A DNA stretch of 64,000 bases. Origin: Gelidibacter pelagius. GTDB lineage: Bacteria; Bacteroidota; Bacteroidia; Flavobacteriales; Flavobacteriaceae. The DNA lies in contig NZ_JAGEVG010000014.1 in assembly GCF_017581925.1 (NCBI RefSeq), positions 83,901 to 147,900 of the forward strand, given 5' to 3'. A program made the translations under genes and the position numbers. Under the pieces are notes generated by a model. The model ran no database searches and was not told the DNA's origin. It saw only the letters and a list, made by a program, of their open reading frames with translations. This document shows positions 34,448-44,117 of this stretch, piece after piece; within the stretch, counting starts at the first letter, position 1, and every line of letters starts with the position of its first letter.

Positions 34448-35077
34448 ATGGATAATTCTAAAAATCAGATCAAAATGAGAACAATAATCAAATTAATCTT
34501 CGTGATAGTGCTAATGGTGGCTTGTAAAGATGTCTCAAATTCCAAAGGTATAGAAAGTGTAATGGACGAAGTTGTTGGTAGAAATGATGTTATAAATGAA
34601 AAATACGACGCACTATTACAAGAGTTAGGCACGCAAACACCATTGACGGAAGCTGAATTGCTGGAAGCTTTTCCAAAACACTTGGGTGGTTTAAGTGGCG
34701 ATTCATCAACTCAACCACGTGTAACAAGCGATAATTCTGTAGTTGGCTCTTTTGGAGAACATGCCATTAGAATTAGAATGGAAATTTTAGATGCCGCCGG
34801 ACAAAACGCTATGGGTGCAGTACTTCCGCTGAAAATGCTACATCTCAATAAAGTGACATCTGAAATGAACAATACAATTCGATATTCAAAAAAAGAACGA
34901 AATGGAATCATGACTTTTGGAACCGATCGTGATGAAGACACTAAAGCTGATTTCCACTCTGAACTTAGGTTTTTATATAATGATCGATTTTATGTTACAT
35001 TAGAAGGTAAGAACATGAATGTTGAAGCACTTTGGGATACCTTTGATTTAAACGCCTTAAAGAATTTTAAAAACTAA
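34448..35077 (+). CDS. Lipoprotein, paralog B of a tandem pair
   Basis: A 209-residue lipoprotein with lipobox LMVAC. The core (QTPLTEAELLEAFPKHLGG, ILDAAGQNAMG, YNDRFYVTLEGKNMNVEALWDTFD) aligns by eye with the preceding gene. The ATG at 34475 gives a more usual signal peptide (MRTIIKLIFVIVLMVAC) and is an equally good start. Function unknown. Confidence 0.7.
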   Translation: MDNSKNQIKMRTIIKLIFVIVLMVACKDVSNSKGIESVMDEVVGRNDVINEKYDALLQELGTQTPLTEAELLEAFPKHLGGLSGDSSTQPRVTSDNSVVGSFGEHAIRIRMEILDAAGQNAMGAVLPLKMLHLNKVTSEMNNTIRYSKKERNGIMTFGTDRDEDTKADFHSELRFLYNDRFYVTLEGKNMNVEALWDTFDLNALKNFKN

Positions 35078-35113
35078 TAAAATTTCCAATCAACCACCTA
35101 ATTGAGATCTCAA

Positions 35114-38100
35114 ATGGCAACGGAAGAACCACATATATTACAACACAATTCCCGTCGTGCATTTATGCAAGAATTAGCATTGTGTTATTTGGCAGCGCAT
35201 ATGCCATTGACTTTTGTAGCGTGTTCAGATGAGGAACAATCTTATAAAGGTTCAGGGAAAATTCCTTATAAAGTCTGGGAAGAAATGCTCATGGCCTTGC
35301 AAACTTGTCCGGATTATTTGGAAGGTCGGATGAAAGCTTTGGTAGCCTCAAAGGATGCCGAGGCGATGTATAATTTTGTAAAGAACGAAATTTATCTAAT
35401 GCCTGCTTCAAATAAAGCCCTTGGTCAAATAGGTTGGCAATTTAAATGGGGGATTAAAGGCGTTTTGCGTTATGGAATGGCAACCCCACGAGAAAAGGCC
35501 GAATTATTAAGCCAAATGTATTCAGAAGCTGGATTTGTTTCTAAAGTGATGTATGAGCGCACCGATATTACTCCCGAAGAAGCGATGACCTTCTTTTTGC
35601 GACCAATACAAAGAAACTTCAATCTTGATGTTTCTGAACAGCAATGGAAGCAATGGAAAAAAGAACTGAATGTAGACGATTCCAACTTTGAAATGCCAGA
35701 TCAGAATATAGATGCCTCTCAGGCTGAAGTCCTCGCCGACAAGCTTTGGAGTCTTATTCCAGATAATGAAAATATCAGAAGAACCAATTTTGATTTACGC
35801 TGGGACAATTACCGGACACCCACAGTGCAATTTGAAAAGGATGGTATTACAGCTTATGCACATCTGTTTGATCCTAATATTTCTTTCGGAAAACTAAAAA
35901 ATGATGGCGCATTGAAGGAAGCCGATTCGGTAAAATTGAATGACGACACTGTCGAAATCAATATTACCTATAGGGAATCGATTCATCCCGATAAGGAATT
36001 GGAAATGATTTCGGGCAATTGGAAAGCGAGGGATTTAATAGGGAGTCAAATCCATTTTGCAAATCTTAACGGATTAGATTTAGAACAATCTGCCTATACA
36101 CCTATTGGCAGCTTGCGCATTTTTACGCCATCATTGGCCTATCAGAACTTTGACAGTCCACTTGAAGTTATGGAAGAGCGTTCATTTATTGCTGATCCTT
36201 TTACCTTGGAAGGTCAGAAAATACAACTTCCGGATATTCAAACAGGCAGCAAATCACCTATCGTTGTTAATTCATCTAGTGCACAATTACTTAAAACCAT
36301 AAGTGAAATTTCAATTAAGGCTCTTCCTGTAAATAAATCCTTGGTAAAACTGGAAGTAAGACCAACCAATGCTGATGGACAGGTTGTAGAAGGTTTGCAA
36401 GCCAGTGATTTTGCATTTGCAGATAATAAACAACCCATTCAGGTTTTAATGGAATCCAATAGGAAGACACCGTCAGTTCTAATTTTATATGATGGTTCTT
36501 ATAGCATGCCAAAAGCCTATTACCAAGAAAACATGGATCTTTTTGTGTCGTCAATTGAGGAGAAAATACTGGAAAATTTCCCTGCGGCCAAAGTTGGCAA
36601 ATGGGTTACCACTTCAAATTTGTTTACTTGGTTGTTGAAAGCATCTAAAACCAGTTACGATTTAGTGGTTTTTGCCACTGATGGTCATAATGATGATGTC
36701 TACGAGGAAAAGAATTTGGCAACCTACCAAAACGGACCACCAGTTATTATTCTTAATGTTTATAATTCTACTGCAACACATACCATAAATACGTTTAATC
36801 AAATGGCAGCTGTGACCAATGGTTCAGTAATTGATGCGGAAGATCAAGCAGCCACTTTAGAAGGAATTGTGTCTCATGTTAACGGTATGGATATCCCGCC
36901 ATATACCTTCTCATTTTATGCTATTTCCGAAGAAAATCATGAGGTGGAGCTTCAAATGGATCAAAAACGATTAATTGCAAAAGCACAATATACACTGGCA
37001 ACAGATTCCTCGGAAATCAACCAAGGCATTATCGGCATATATCTCAATATTAAAGTTGGCAAGACACTGGTAAAACGTGTTTTGGCAGGTTGGGATCCCA
37101 TTGCACAAAAAAATCAGGTACCTACCAATGCTGATTTTTTAGATGTAAAAAGTTTGATATTGGGCGGATTGAGTTTTTATTTTGAAGGTGAAGGACCAAC
37201 TATGGCAACCTCAATAGTGGATTTGCTAAAATATAAACTTTCAACCCGCGGCTGGGGCGAAGCGCTTTTGAATGACGATTTAGAAACTGCTAAAATAGAA
37301 TTTGAAAAAGGTGGATATCAGTACCATTCAAAGCCAATGTCTTTATTGGCGCCGTTAGATGACCATGTTACTGATAGTTCTTTCACATTTGCCTCCGGAA
37401 TGCGAGTTTGCATCTACAAGCAACAGCTTCATATTGAAGAGAAAAAGACTAAAGAGTCCTTTGATTTTTTACCAACGTCCAATTATGTGAGTTTTGCTAA
37501 AGACAAGGGAGATAGTTTTAAAGTCAATCTTGGCAAAACAGCGCAATTGGCCATACGGGAAGCAGCTCTTTTTGACACGAGCACCTTAACACTTTTAGGA
37601 GGAATACCCCTTGTTGAGCGTACTAACGCGCTTTCAAATAATTGGTATGAAAATTTGGATCGTAACAGCACGGATTATATGTATTGGTATGAACGTATTT
37701 ATCGGGGCGATGGCAATATAAAAATATTTGATGGCTCTGGAACCCAAACGGCATTTTGGACAATCAACGCTCAAGGTGAATTGTACGGAATTTTGAGAGA
37801 TGACACTGGCGGTGGTGGAAGTGAAGAGATGATTGCCGAGCTTAACAGAATAATGATTGTGATGAGTATCTACATATCTATTATCCAAAAAATGGGAGGT
37901 GTGAATTCCATTGGTGGGATGGCGCTTAGCATCGTTGCTACCTACGGCGTGACATTAACCAAGTTGTATGCTATAGTATGTGAATCTATTGTGATTATGG
38001 ATACAACTGGTATGGATGCTAAAATTACCCAAGCTTTAAAAGAATTGGCATTCAATGTTGCAAAAACCATTTGCTATGGTGTTGGTGGTGGGAGATTGGG

Positions 38101-38164
38101 AAGTATGCCCGGATTGGATAATCTTATCAGTTTCATGGGAGGAAGCACAAATCCCTATAGTTGA
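35114..38164 (+). CDS. Large vWA-domain lipoprotein with twin-arginine-like signal
   Basis: A 1016-residue exported protein. The N-terminus has SRRAFMQELALCYLAAHMP, a twin-arginine-like signal, ending in lipobox FVAC (Cys37). A region around residues 100-150 (TPREKAELLSQMYSEAGFVSKVMY) recalls transglutaminase-like proteins but lacks a clear Cys-His-Asp triad. The vWA metal site is DGSYS at 460-464, with FATDGHNDD later. The C-terminal 100 residues are hydrophobic and Gly-rich (IVMSIYISIIQKMGG, MALSIVATYGVTLTKLYAIV). A TTG at 35102 would add four residues. Last large gene of the same-strand cluster; function unknown, metal-dependent adhesion or assembly is possible. Confidence 0.75.
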   Translation: MATEEPHILQHNSRRAFMQELALCYLAAHMPLTFVACSDEEQSYKGSGKIPYKVWEEMLMALQTCPDYLEGRMKALVASKDAEAMYNFVKNEIYLMPASNKALGQIGWQFKWGIKGVLRYGMATPREKAELLSQMYSEAGFVSKVMYERTDITPEEAMTFFLRPIQRNFNLDVSEQQWKQWKKELNVDDSNFEMPDQNIDASQAEVLADKLWSLIPDNENIRRTNFDLRWDNYRTPTVQFEKDGITAYAHLFDPNISFGKLKNDGALKEADSVKLNDDTVEINITYRESIHPDKELEMISGNWKARDLIGSQIHFANLNGLDLEQSAYTPIGSLRIFTPSLAYQNFDSPLEVMEERSFIADPFTLEGQKIQLPDIQTGSKSPIVVNSSSAQLLKTISEISIKALPVNKSLVKLEVRPTNADGQVVEGLQASDFAFADNKQPIQVLMESNRKTPSVLILYDGSYSMPKAYYQENMDLFVSSIEEKILENFPAAKVGKWVTTSNLFTWLLKASKTSYDLVVFATDGHNDDVYEEKNLATYQNGPPVIILNVYNSTATHTINTFNQMAAVTNGSVIDAEDQAATLEGIVSHVNGMDIPPYTFSFYAISEENHEVELQMDQKRLIAKAQYTLATDSSEINQGIIGIYLNIKVGKTLVKRVLAGWDPIAQKNQVPTNADFLDVKSLILGGLSFYFEGEGPTMATSIVDLLKYKLSTRGWGEALLNDDLETAKIEFEKGGYQYHSKPMSLLAPLDDHVTDSSFTFASGMRVCIYKQQLHIEEKKTKESFDFLPTSNYVSFAKDKGDSFKVNLGKTAQLAIREAALFDTSTLTLLGGIPLVERTNALSNNWYENLDRNSTDYMYWYERIYRGDGNIKIFDGSGTQTAFWTINAQGELYGILRDDTGGGGSEEMIAELNRIMIVMSIYISIIQKMGGVNSIGGMALSIVATYGVTLTKLYAIVCESIVIMDTTGMDAKITQALKELAFNVAKTICYGVGGGRLGSMPGLDNLISFMGGSTNPYS

Positions 38165-38257
38165 TTATAGCGTTCCAACTGTACAGATAAACGAAGTTTA
38201 GCTTAGAAACAGATTTATGTATAACCGAGCCTCTGAAAGATTATAAACAGAAAAATC

Positions 38258-39184
38258 ATGAAAACATTAAAAAAAATTATCTTACTTCTGATACTAATTA
38301 TGGGATTTTCATCCTATGCTCAAACACCTGAGCAGCAAAAAATGATTGAGAAAGCCGAGCGGATGCGCGATAGCATTATGAATACGCCAGAGATTAAAGC
38401 CATCATGAAACAGGCTGGGGAGATGGAAAAAAATAAAAAAACGTCCCAAAAAGTAAAATCGATATCTTCAAGCACCAAAACCATAGATAAATACTGGCAC
38501 AACACGATGGCCAGTAAAAACAATAACAAACTGGAAAATTGGAAAAATGGAACAGCCGATCTTGTGTTTAGTTATTCTTACGATTCAAGAAAAGACCAAC
38601 TCAATTATGTGAAAGTTGGCGTAATTAAATCTGACGGCACTATCGAGTTGCATCCAACAAATGCAGTTCCTATTTTGCAACCCTTAAATAACTTCAAGAA
38701 TAACAATGCGTTTTATGATATTCACAATCCAGATTCTTATCATTATAACAATGGAGATGCAGGTTTTAAACTTAATTCATATTTATTAGTGTATCAAAAT
38801 GATCAAAAAATCGGAACATTAACCATTGGCAACTCCGTTAAAGTAACACGCAATTTATTAATCCCTGGAGACTTATATTTTGGTGATGAAGGTTATATAT
38901 TGTCATGGGTCTATGTTGATAAGCCATGTGCAGTCAATGCCAATGAAAATTGGAAAGGCGATTTAAGCAATACAGGAACACCATTAATAGTTGAAACCAA
39001 TGTAGTTTATAACTTAAGTTTTAAAACCGGTTGGAATTTAGTAGAGACAGAAGTGATTGGGACACATCATTTTCCGGATGCGCCAGAAGAGGATAGGTCG
39101 CGGTTTAAAAAACACGAGCATAGCATAATAGCTTCAATACCTAAGGATGCAACTTATTTTTTTAGAGCCGTGTTTAACGATTGA
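38258..39184 (+). CDS. Secreted protein of unknown function, paralog of the following gene
   Basis: A 308-residue protein with signal peptide IILLLILIMGFSSYAQ, then a charged helical segment (about 23-75), then a beta-rich C-terminal domain. The part YVDKPCAVNANENWKGD, followed by VVYNLSFKTGWNLVETEVI, matches YVSSAFTYEGEC and FNLNLKEGFNFIEYKI in the gene at 39424, so the two share one domain. It lies 93 nt downstream of the vWA gene. Confidence 0.65.
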   Translation: MKTLKKIILLLILIMGFSSYAQTPEQQKMIEKAERMRDSIMNTPEIKAIMKQAGEMEKNKKTSQKVKSISSSTKTIDKYWHNTMASKNNNKLENWKNGTADLVFSYSYDSRKDQLNYVKVGVIKSDGTIELHPTNAVPILQPLNNFKNNNAFYDIHNPDSYHYNNGDAGFKLNSYLLVYQNDQKIGTLTIGNSVKVTRNLLIPGDLYFGDEGYILSWVYVDKPCAVNANENWKGDLSNTGTPLIVETNVVYNLSFKTGWNLVETEVIGTHHFPDAPEEDRSRFKKHEHSIIASIPKDATYFFRAVFND

Positions 39185-39423
39185 AAGGTTCATTAAAACT
39201 GAAAGCTAAAGTCCAAATACTTCAAGCATCAAATTGTTGATGTGTTTTATAATCTAACAAAAACCCAGCAAGCAACATTGGGGCCTTGTATCGACGATAG
39301 CTTTATTGCGAATAGGCTTGTTAGGATTATTGGTCCTTTATGGTGATTGGCTGTTTTTGCTCCAAACTTATATCTTGAAATTACCGATGCATTATTTCAA
39401 TTATTAAACTAAAAACTAATCTC

Positions 39424-40128
39424 ATGAAAACATCAATTTTAATTATCAGTTTGTTTTTTATCACCTTAGGATTTTCCCAAGACCGACCAAAATTGGAGGA
39501 TTATGCATTGGCTAACTCAGATGTAAGTGTGGTCGTATTTCCATTCGGGATGGAGCATCCTATTACTATTGGTACGCTGACAAAATCGGGCGTAATCAAT
39601 TTCCAATTTCCTAAAACTCTTCCAGAGATTTCTAAGGAAACTGAAGAAAACTTTATGCAAGATTTGATTTACACGGTCTTTAGCGTGTGTAATGAAGGTC
39701 TAAGAATGATTTCTGATAAAGATAATCGTCCGTCTTTTGAAGCAGGAGCGCTCACACTAACCACTGCCGACAATCCTTATGCAGGTGTAATAATAGCTGT
39801 TTCTGACGAAGCGATGATGCCTTGGGTTCAAGATCCTGGTTATGAAGAGCCTGTTTTGGGTTCTTACTTTGAATTGATTTATGTGTCCTCTGCTTTTACA
39901 TATGAAGGCGAGTGTATTCAAACACGCTCGAGCATGAGTGATGATCCAGATATGGAAATTGCTTATAGTTTTAATCTGAACCTTAAAGAAGGTTTCAATT
40001 TTATCGAATATAAGATTGAAAATATCCATAAAACAGATCCCAATGTGATGGCGTCTTTTCCTGATAAAGTTTCGATTATATCCGTGGAAGGCATCCCCGA
40101 TTGTAAATGGATAGGAAAATACTTTTAG
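39424..40128 (+). CDS. Secreted protein of unknown function
   Basis: A 234-residue protein with signal peptide SILIISLFFITLGFSQ. It has the beta-rich domain shared with the preceding gene, but lacks its charged N-terminal helix. The preceding 239-nt gap holds no other gene. Last of the exported set; what follows is cytosolic. No family recognised. Confidence 0.65.
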   Translation: MKTSILIISLFFITLGFSQDRPKLEDYALANSDVSVVVFPFGMEHPITIGTLTKSGVINFQFPKTLPEISKETEENFMQDLIYTVFSVCNEGLRMISDKDNRPSFEAGALTLTTADNPYAGVIIAVSDEAMMPWVQDPGYEEPVLGSYFELIYVSSAFTYEGECIQTRSSMSDDPDMEIAYSFNLNLKEGFNFIEYKIENIHKTDPNVMASFPDKVSIISVEGIPDCKWIGKYF

Positions 40129-40186
40129 GATTTCGTTCAAAAACATTAAATTTAAATACCTGCTATTTAAATTTAAACGCGTATTT

Positions 40187-40549
40187 ATGAACATCGAACA
40201 ACTTCGCCAATATTGTATCTCTAAAAAAGAAGTCACCGAAGATTTTCCTTTTGATCCCGATACACTTGTTTTTAAAGTGTTAGGCAAAATGTTTGCATTA
40301 ATAGGTTTGGAGAAATGGGAAGCAGGTCAAAAAGCAGTGAATCTGAAGTGCGATCCTGATTATGCCGAAGAATTACGAGCTGAGTATGAGGCCATTTATC
40401 CTGGCTACCACATGAGTAAAAAACATTGGAACACAATCGATTTGACTTTGGATGAAATTTCTCCAAAACTCCTTACTGAACTCATTGACCATTCCTACGA
40501 GATGGTGGTCAGAGGAATGTCCAAAAAGATGCAAGATTCTTTAAAATGA
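40187..40549 (+). CDS. MmcQ/YjbR family DNA-binding-fold protein
   Basis: A 120-residue cytosolic protein. The family pattern is plain: LRQYCISKKEVTEDFPFDPDTLVFKVLGKMFAL, NLKCDPDYAEELRAEY, and PGYHMSKKHWNTI. The fold is CyaY-like with a double-wing DNA-binding appearance, but no DNA target is known. It is a separate gene from the exported cluster, followed by two REP palindromes. Confidence 0.92.
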   Translation: MNIEQLRQYCISKKEVTEDFPFDPDTLVFKVLGKMFALIGLEKWEAGQKAVNLKCDPDYAEELRAEYEAIYPGYHMSKKHWNTIDLTLDEISPKLLTELIDHSYEMVVRGMSKKMQDSLK

Positions 40550-40560
40550 ATATCATGTAA

Positions 40561-40593
40561 AAACCTTTCAGGTTTTCAAAACCTGAAAGGTTT
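40561..40593. repeat. REP-like palindrome
   Basis: Arms AAACCTTTCAGGTTTT / AAAACCTGAAAGGTTT around a single C, 33 bp, a variant of the RAYT-flanking palindromes. Confidence 0.8.
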
Positions 40594-40656
40594 GAGCAAC
40601 TTCCTCTTGAACACATTTATTGTTTTGTCGATTTAGTGATCAAAGAGCTTTCCGTT

Positions 40657-40687
40657 GACCTGCAAGGTTTTCAAAACCTTGTAGGTC
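40657..40687. repeat. REP-like palindrome
   Basis: Arms GACCTGCAAGGTTTT / AAAACCTTGTAGGTC, with one mismatch, around a single C. Confidence 0.8.
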
Positions 40688-40946
40688 TATATAAAACAGT
40701 ATGTTTACAGAAATAAATAACTACACAACCATTCGCCTCTCTCGTCCGTCTGAACGAATTGATTTGGTCAGTGAAAAGTAAGTTCTGGCAAATTAAAAAC
40801 CCGTCTTAGGGTTTAAAGTTCCAAATTCCAAATTCCAAGTTTCAAGTTCAAAAAAGTCCTATCTTTGAAAAATCAAAATCTTAAATTGGAATTTTATATT
40901 TTTTATTTGGAATTTCAAGTTCTATTAATCTTCAATCGTTACTCTT

Positions 40947-41525
40947 ATGTCGGTTTTACAAATGCTTCAAGATCGAAGCAACACTACTTGCGAACTATGT
41001 GGTTCCAAAGAAAATTTATCACAATATACCATTCCGCCATCGCTGAATGAAAATGTAGCCAATGATGTTTTGGTCTGCAAAACTTGTTTGAACCAAATTG
41101 AAGGCAATGTTGACATGGATACCAACCATTGGCGCTGCCTGAATGACAGTATGTGGAGTGAACATGTAGCCGTTCAAATTATGTCGTGGCGAATGCTTCA
41201 ACGTTTACGAAATGAAGGGTGGCCAAAAGATTTGTTGGACATGATGTATCTTGATGATGAGGCTTTGGCCTTGGCAAGAGCCACGGGCGAGCACGAAGAT
41301 GAAGCTAACAAAATTATCCATCGCGATGTCAATGGAGTTGTTTTGGAAGCAGGCGATTCTGTCGTTTTGATCAAAGATTTAAAGGTCAAAGGTTCCAGTA
41401 TGGTTGCCAAACAAGGAACTGCAGTTAGAAATATTCGTCTGGATCATGAAAATGCCGAATTTATTGAAGGTCGCGTTGACGGACAGCAGATTGTCATCAT
41501 CACTAAATATGTCAAAAAGAGCTAA
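40947..41525 (+). CDS. PhnA/YjdM-type protein
   Basis: A 192-residue cytosolic protein. The N-terminal zinc-ribbon-like part has CELCGS and CKTC; the C-terminal PhnA domain has DVNGVVLEAGDSVVLIKDLKVKGSS, KQGTAVRNIRL and GRVDGQQIVIITKYVKKS. Despite the historic name, most such proteins are not shown to act in phosphonate use and no phn genes are near. A central helical insertion (about residues 60-115) is longer than in the minimal PhnA. Confidence 0.92.
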   Translation: MSVLQMLQDRSNTTCELCGSKENLSQYTIPPSLNENVANDVLVCKTCLNQIEGNVDMDTNHWRCLNDSMWSEHVAVQIMSWRMLQRLRNEGWPKDLLDMMYLDDEALALARATGEHEDEANKIIHRDVNGVVLEAGDSVVLIKDLKVKGSSMVAKQGTAVRNIRLDHENAEFIEGRVDGQQIVIITKYVKKS

Positions 41526-41595
41526 TTTTTTCAAGTAGGATAGATTGGAATTTGATTCTTATGAAATTTCAATCTAGCCTCATACCTTCCACATA

Positions 41596-41745
41596 TTACA
41601 TGTCTTCATCCTTATCCTTTCTTTTAAAAAGTCCAAATCCAAGTGGCAACATGAAAAAAAGAAAGAAAAACTTCCCAGAGAGGACGCCATAAATGGTGAT
41701 TAGGGCCGCTATGGTCAGAAGTATCCATACGTATTTTGTTTTCAT
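41596..41745 (-). CDS. Small membrane protein (49 aa)
   Basis: An ATG ORF of 49 codons on the minus strand with two hydrophobic segments: YVWILLTIAALITIYGVLSG and FFFLFFMLPLGFGLFKRK, ending in an acidic tail DKDEDM. Compact and complete, it looks like a real small transmembrane protein. It is convergent to the PhnA-type gene. No function is known. Confidence 0.55.
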   Translation of the reverse strand: MKTKYVWILLTIAALITIYGVLSGKFFFLFFMLPLGFGLFKRKDKDEDM

Positions 41746-42125
41746 ACTACAGTTGTTTTTCAATCAACGAAGATTGTCATTTCCAAAGCTATTTTAGATG
41801 TGTCGATTTAAAGTTTGAAATATTACACATTCCTGATATTTCAGCAATACTACCAAATTAATTTTTTGAAGTTGTTTTTATTTCCATGAAGTATAATTTC
41901 GATATAGATTTTAGGTGCATTAATGCGACATTTAAAGTCATCATTGGTATATATAATCAAAAATATTCCAAGATAGATATTATTTTATCTGATTATAGGC
42001 TTTGACCTAAGCTCATCCAAATATGTTGCGCCTTTTCAGGCGATTTGATTAAATTTGTTTTGTTGGGCTTAATCTATTGAATTTGCTCATGCATTTGTTA
42101 CCAAAACAATAATCAAAAACAACTT
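41746..42125. other. Intergenic region upstream of the DUF885 gene
   Basis: The 380-nt gap is AT-rich without a gene. The 49-aa gene starts divergently at its left end and the DUF885 promoter is at its right end. No other structure was found. Confidence 0.5.
42026..42057 (+). promoter_or_regulatory. Promoter of the DUF885 gene
   Basis: TTG (42026-42028) and TAAATTTG (42050-42057), 21 nt apart, fit the Bacteroidota promoter, about 70 nt before the ATG at 42126. Confidence 0.6.
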
Positions 42126-43853
42126 ATGAAAGTCTTACACCCGATTGCCGTCACTCTGTTACTTTTTCTTTTTTCTATTCAGAATACATCTTCTCAAAAC
42201 CCTCAGGTGGTATTGGACAGTGTGATTAAAAAATACGAACAACATAGAGGTTATGATAGAAAAGTATATCCCTTGGGATTGTACACCAAAGATTATTTTA
42301 AGTCTGAAGCTGAATTTGCCCAGCAAGTACTGGACGAACTCAATAAGGTTGACACGGCTGGATTGAGTGAAACCGAAAAGATTTCTGCTGAACTTTTAGG
42401 GTTTGTGTTGAACGATAAAATCAATTATTACAAGTTTGAACAATATTTGAATCCGCTGCTCTCTGATACCGGATTTCATACCAACCTAACCTATCAGGTT
42501 CGACCATTGGCAAACTATGCACAGGTAAAAGGTTATTTGGACCGATTGAATGCCATTCCGCAATTTGTAAGTCAGAATCTTGAAAATTTAAGGGAAGGAT
42601 TGGAAAAAGGAGTGTCACAACCTTTGGTAATCTTCAAGGGTTATGAATCGACCTATAACGATCATATTGTGACTGATTTTGAAGACAGTTTCTATTATTC
42701 GCCTTTTAAAAATTTGCCGAATGACTTGACCAAAGTCCAAAAAGACTCGGTATTGGCAGCTGCTAAAACAACCATTGAAACGAAGGTCACACCAGAATTT
42801 AAACGGATCAAGAATTTCTTTGAATCTGAATATTTTCCTAAGACAAGAACCACTTTAGGGGTTTCAGAAACTCCCAATGGTAAGGCATTCTATCAAAATA
42901 GAATTGACTTTTACACTACAAGTACCCAATATTCAGCGGACGATATTCATCAAATTGGATTGCGTGAAGTGGCACGTATCAAAGCAGAAATGGAGCAAAT
43001 CATCAAAGATTTGAAGTTTGAAGGAAGCTTTGCTGATTTCTTTCATTTTTTAAGAACAGACAAACAGTTTTATGCTGAAACTCCAGAGCAATTGTTGATG
43101 ATTGCACGTGATATGGCAAAACGAGCAGATGCACAATTGCCACGCTATTTTAAAACATTGCCTCGTAAACCTTATGGGGTAGCGCCAGTGCCTGATGCCA
43201 TTGCTCCAAAATACACGGCAGGTCGTTATATTGGAACTTCAAAGGAAAGTACGGAACCAGGCTATTATTGGGTAAATACTTACGATTTGCCAAGTAGAAC
43301 TTTATACACTTTACCCGCGCTAACCGTACACGAAGCTGTGCCAGGGCATCACCTACAGGGCAGTTTGAACAACGAATTGGGCGACAGTATTCCGCGGTTT
43401 CGAAAGAATCTATATCTCTCCGCTTATGGTGAAGGTTGGGGCTTATATTGCGAATTTTTGGCGGACGAAATGGGCATGTATACCACACCTTATGAGCAGT
43501 TTGGTAAATTGACCTACGAAATGTGGCGCGCTTGCCGTTTGGTCGTTGACACCGGAATTCATGCCAAAGGATGGACACGTGAGCAGGTGGTGGACTATAT
43601 GTCCTCAAATACCGCCTTGTCGATGCACGAGGTCAATACTGAAACGGATCGGTATATTTCTTGGCCAGGTCAAGCCTTGTCTTATAAAATCGGGGAATTG
43701 AAAATAAGGGAGTTGCGTGAAAAAGCAGAAACCGAATTGGGTGAAAATTTTGACATCAGAGCCTTCCATGAAATCATTCTTGAACAGGGTACTGTAACCT
43801 TGGCTATTATGGAAGAACGGGTCAATAATTATATCAAGAAATCTAAGAAATAG
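42126..43853 (+). CDS. DUF885 family exported metalloprotein
   Basis: A 575-residue protein with signal peptide VTLLLFLFSIQNTSSQ. The family zinc motif HEAVPGHH (His402, Glu403, His408, His409) is present, followed by NTEVDRYISWPGQALSYKIG-like C-terminal residues (NTETDRYISWPGQALSYKIG). DUF885 members are believed to be metallopeptidases, but substrates are poorly known. A stand-alone promoter precedes it. Confidence 0.92.
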   Translation: MKVLHPIAVTLLLFLFSIQNTSSQNPQVVLDSVIKKYEQHRGYDRKVYPLGLYTKDYFKSEAEFAQQVLDELNKVDTAGLSETEKISAELLGFVLNDKINYYKFEQYLNPLLSDTGFHTNLTYQVRPLANYAQVKGYLDRLNAIPQFVSQNLENLREGLEKGVSQPLVIFKGYESTYNDHIVTDFEDSFYYSPFKNLPNDLTKVQKDSVLAAAKTTIETKVTPEFKRIKNFFESEYFPKTRTTLGVSETPNGKAFYQNRIDFYTTSTQYSADDIHQIGLREVARIKAEMEQIIKDLKFEGSFADFFHFLRTDKQFYAETPEQLLMIARDMAKRADAQLPRYFKTLPRKPYGVAPVPDAIAPKYTAGRYIGTSKESTEPGYYWVNTYDLPSRTLYTLPALTVHEAVPGHHLQGSLNNELGDSIPRFRKNLYLSAYGEGWGLYCEFLADEMGMYTTPYEQFGKLTYEMWRACRLVVDTGIHAKGWTREQVVDYMSSNTALSMHEVNTETDRYISWPGQALSYKIGELKIRELREKAETELGENFDIRAFHEIILEQGTVTLAIMEERVNNYIKKSKK

Positions 43854-44117
43854 GTCGGAACAAATTCGTGGCCATGATCTATTTGATAGAATATGACTAA
43901 AGAACAAGTTGTTCAATGTTAATCTAAAAGCCTTGAAATGAGATGGTTGGCATTTTGTGCTGCTCCTTCATTTTTAAAGACGATCCTACTTTGTAAACTA
44001 ATAGGCCGTTGTGCAAAACCGTGAAAGTGCGATGAAAATGGATCGGCACGACATCATTATATTCAGTTTTGAACACCAAGCTCTGATTTGAGTGTAATTC
44101 GATAAAAATCAATCATT

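Larger units (their letters stand above)
40550..40946. other. Intergenic region with two REP palindromes
   Basis: The 397-nt gap has no gene. It contains two REP-like palindromes (listed separately) and, at about 40823-40853, a short-period run of ttccaaattccaa / gtttcaagttc words. Confidence 0.6.

Noticed and set aside
39757..40287. Minus-strand ORF of 176 codons opposite 39424-40128 and the next gene
   Set aside because: It covers the ends and starts of two well-supported plus-strand genes and shows no recognisable protein features.
40947..41525. Phosphonate utilisation operon
   Set aside because: Only a PhnA/YjdM-type gene is present, with no phn transport or lyase genes.
43924..44112. 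Minus-strand ORF of 62 codons divergent to the S9 peptidase gene
   Set aside because: No signal, domain or promoter supports it; the AT-rich gap easily gives such a frame, and it overlaps the promoter region of the S9 gene.
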